Source: Candidatus Zhuqueibacterota bacterium (GTDB lineage: Bacteria; Zhuqueibacterota; Zhuqueibacteria; Zhuqueibacterales; Zhuqueibacteraceae). Taken from it: a DNA stretch of 5,209 bases. Location: NCBI GenBank assembly GCA_013361015.1, contig JABWAN010000481.1, forward strand, positions 1 through 5,209. The letters run 5' to 3'. A model generated the notes under the pieces. That model was not told where the DNA came from, ran no database searches, and saw nothing but the letters and a program-made list of their open reading frames with translations. Of this stretch, positions 4,991-5,209 are shown in pieces. The translations under genes were made by a program, and so were the position numbers. Each line of letters begins with the position of its first letter. Position 1 is the stretch's first letter.

Positions 4991-5209
4991 GTGCGCAAAA
5001 TAAGGCTTGCCGGCGAGCTTTGCAAGCGGAAACTCGGAAAGTTTACCGATCTCACCCGAGATCTTCACGAGCTCATTTCGGAAGAATCTTTGTGCATGCC
5101 CGGCGCGCTCTTTATTCTCTTGAAAGTGAAATCGTTGTTTTAAAAGCAACGACTTTTCTTTAAACCGATAAAGCCAAGGCAACATCCGCTTACAGTAAAA
5201 TCCGCTAAC
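4982..5209 (-). CDS. Possible C-terminal part of an unidentified minus-strand gene entering from the right edge
   Basis: On the minus strand this frame is open from the window edge (5209) to TGA at 4984-4982, giving 75 codons, including an internal ATG at 5185. The translation has the look of a soluble basic helical protein: WLYRFKEKSLLLKQRFHF, ERAGHAQRFFRNELVKI and KLSEFPLAKLAGKPYF. I do not recognise a family. Points in favour are the open edge and reasonable residue composition. Against it, a hairpin with T-rich flanks sits inside the frame at 5132-5161, a promoter-like sequence lies near its end, and the competing frame on the other strand (4975-5163) is also open. It could equally be non-coding intergenic DNA. 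Confidence 0.25.
   Translation of the reverse strand, partial: VSGFYCKRMLPWLYRFKEKSLLLKQRFHFQENKERAGHAQRFFRNELVKISGEIGKLSEFPLAKLAGKPYFAHPK
4997..5025 (-). promoter_or_regulatory. Candidate typA promoter
   Basis: On the minus strand TTGCAA (5025-5020) and TATTTT (5002-4997) are separated by 17 bp, each matching four of six sigma70 consensus positions. It points at typA with a predicted start near 4990. It lies inside the right-edge open frame, just before its stop, as promoters sometimes do at a gene boundary. The match is moderate and rests on sequence alone. Confidence 0.3.
5005..5027. promoter_or_regulatory. Inverted repeat GCTTGC-N11-GCAAGC over the candidate typA promoter
   Basis: Perfect 6-bp arms at 5005-5010 and 5022-5027 flank an 11-bp spacer. 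The repeat covers the -35 box and most of the promoter spacer, a position where a dimeric regulator could act. Half-site centres are 17 bp apart, somewhat more than one and a half helical turns. No known operator was recognised. Confidence 0.25.
5132..5161. terminator. Palindromic hairpin with T-rich flank, possible bidirectional terminator
   Basis: TCGTTGTTTT (5132-5141) pairs with AAAAGCAACGA (5142-5152), giving ten pairs with a single bulged G and in practice a small loop at TTTTAAAA. On the plus strand it is followed by CTTTTCTTT; on the minus strand by TTTCACTTTC. The stem has few GC pairs, so termination would be weak. If it terminates minus-strand transcription it would isolate typA from the gene to the right, which would contradict the open frame that crosses it. 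Confidence 0.3.

Noticed and set aside
4774..5055. Minus-strand 74-codon frame (4831-5055) as a gene upstream of typA
   Set aside because: The composition is Ser, Arg and Pro-rich without a recognisable pattern, there is no ribosome site, and it overlaps the candidate promoter and leader hairpin.

Overview
This window comes from the chromosome of a non-model bacterium. GC content looks moderate: about half overall, a little higher in typA and mtgA and lower in the toxin-antitoxin debris. A monofunctional peptidoglycan transglycosylase implies a murein wall. The TypA/BipA sequence and the NTF2-like secreted protein have the flavour of uncultured diderm phyla (FCB or Acidobacteria-like lineages), but that placement is an impression, not a measurement. 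No phage, IS, CRISPR, tRNA or rRNA was recognised.

Layout, left to right. (1) Positions 1-743, + strand: a two-gene toxin-antitoxin-like module. An intact 111-aa partner protein follows a good sigma70-type promoter. It overlaps an AbiEii-type nucleotidyltransferase toxin gene whose middle has been lost out of frame, so only the N-terminal nucleotide-binding motif and the C-terminal tail survive. (2) Positions 744-837: a short convergent gap. (3) Positions 838-2354, - strand: a two-gene operon encoding a secreted NTF2-like protein of unknown function, then MtgA. The genes share a 4-nt GTGA stop/start overlap, which argues for a GTG start of mtgA at 1782. (4) Positions 2400-2815, - strand: a second decayed toxin-antitoxin locus. 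An AbrB-like or DUF-type antitoxin runs directly into the out-of-frame C-terminal half of a VapC (PIN) toxin. (5) Positions 2944-4773, - strand: an intact, full-length TypA/BipA translational GTPase gene. (6) Positions 4774-5209: no confidently identified gene. It holds a GC-rich structured leader, a possible typA promoter overlapped by an inverted repeat, a palindromic hairpin, and an open frame entering from the right edge that may be the tail of another minus-strand gene.

The conserved genes serve the cell wall (MtgA) and ribosome biogenesis or stress adaptation (TypA). The most notable feature of the accessory DNA is that two unrelated toxin-antitoxin modules within 2.1 kb both keep the antitoxin-side gene while the toxin gene is destroyed by deletion. 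I did not find convincing evidence of a wholly new system; the uncharacterised pieces are the 111-aa partner protein, the NTF2-like/MtgA pairing, and the 4774-5209 leader region.
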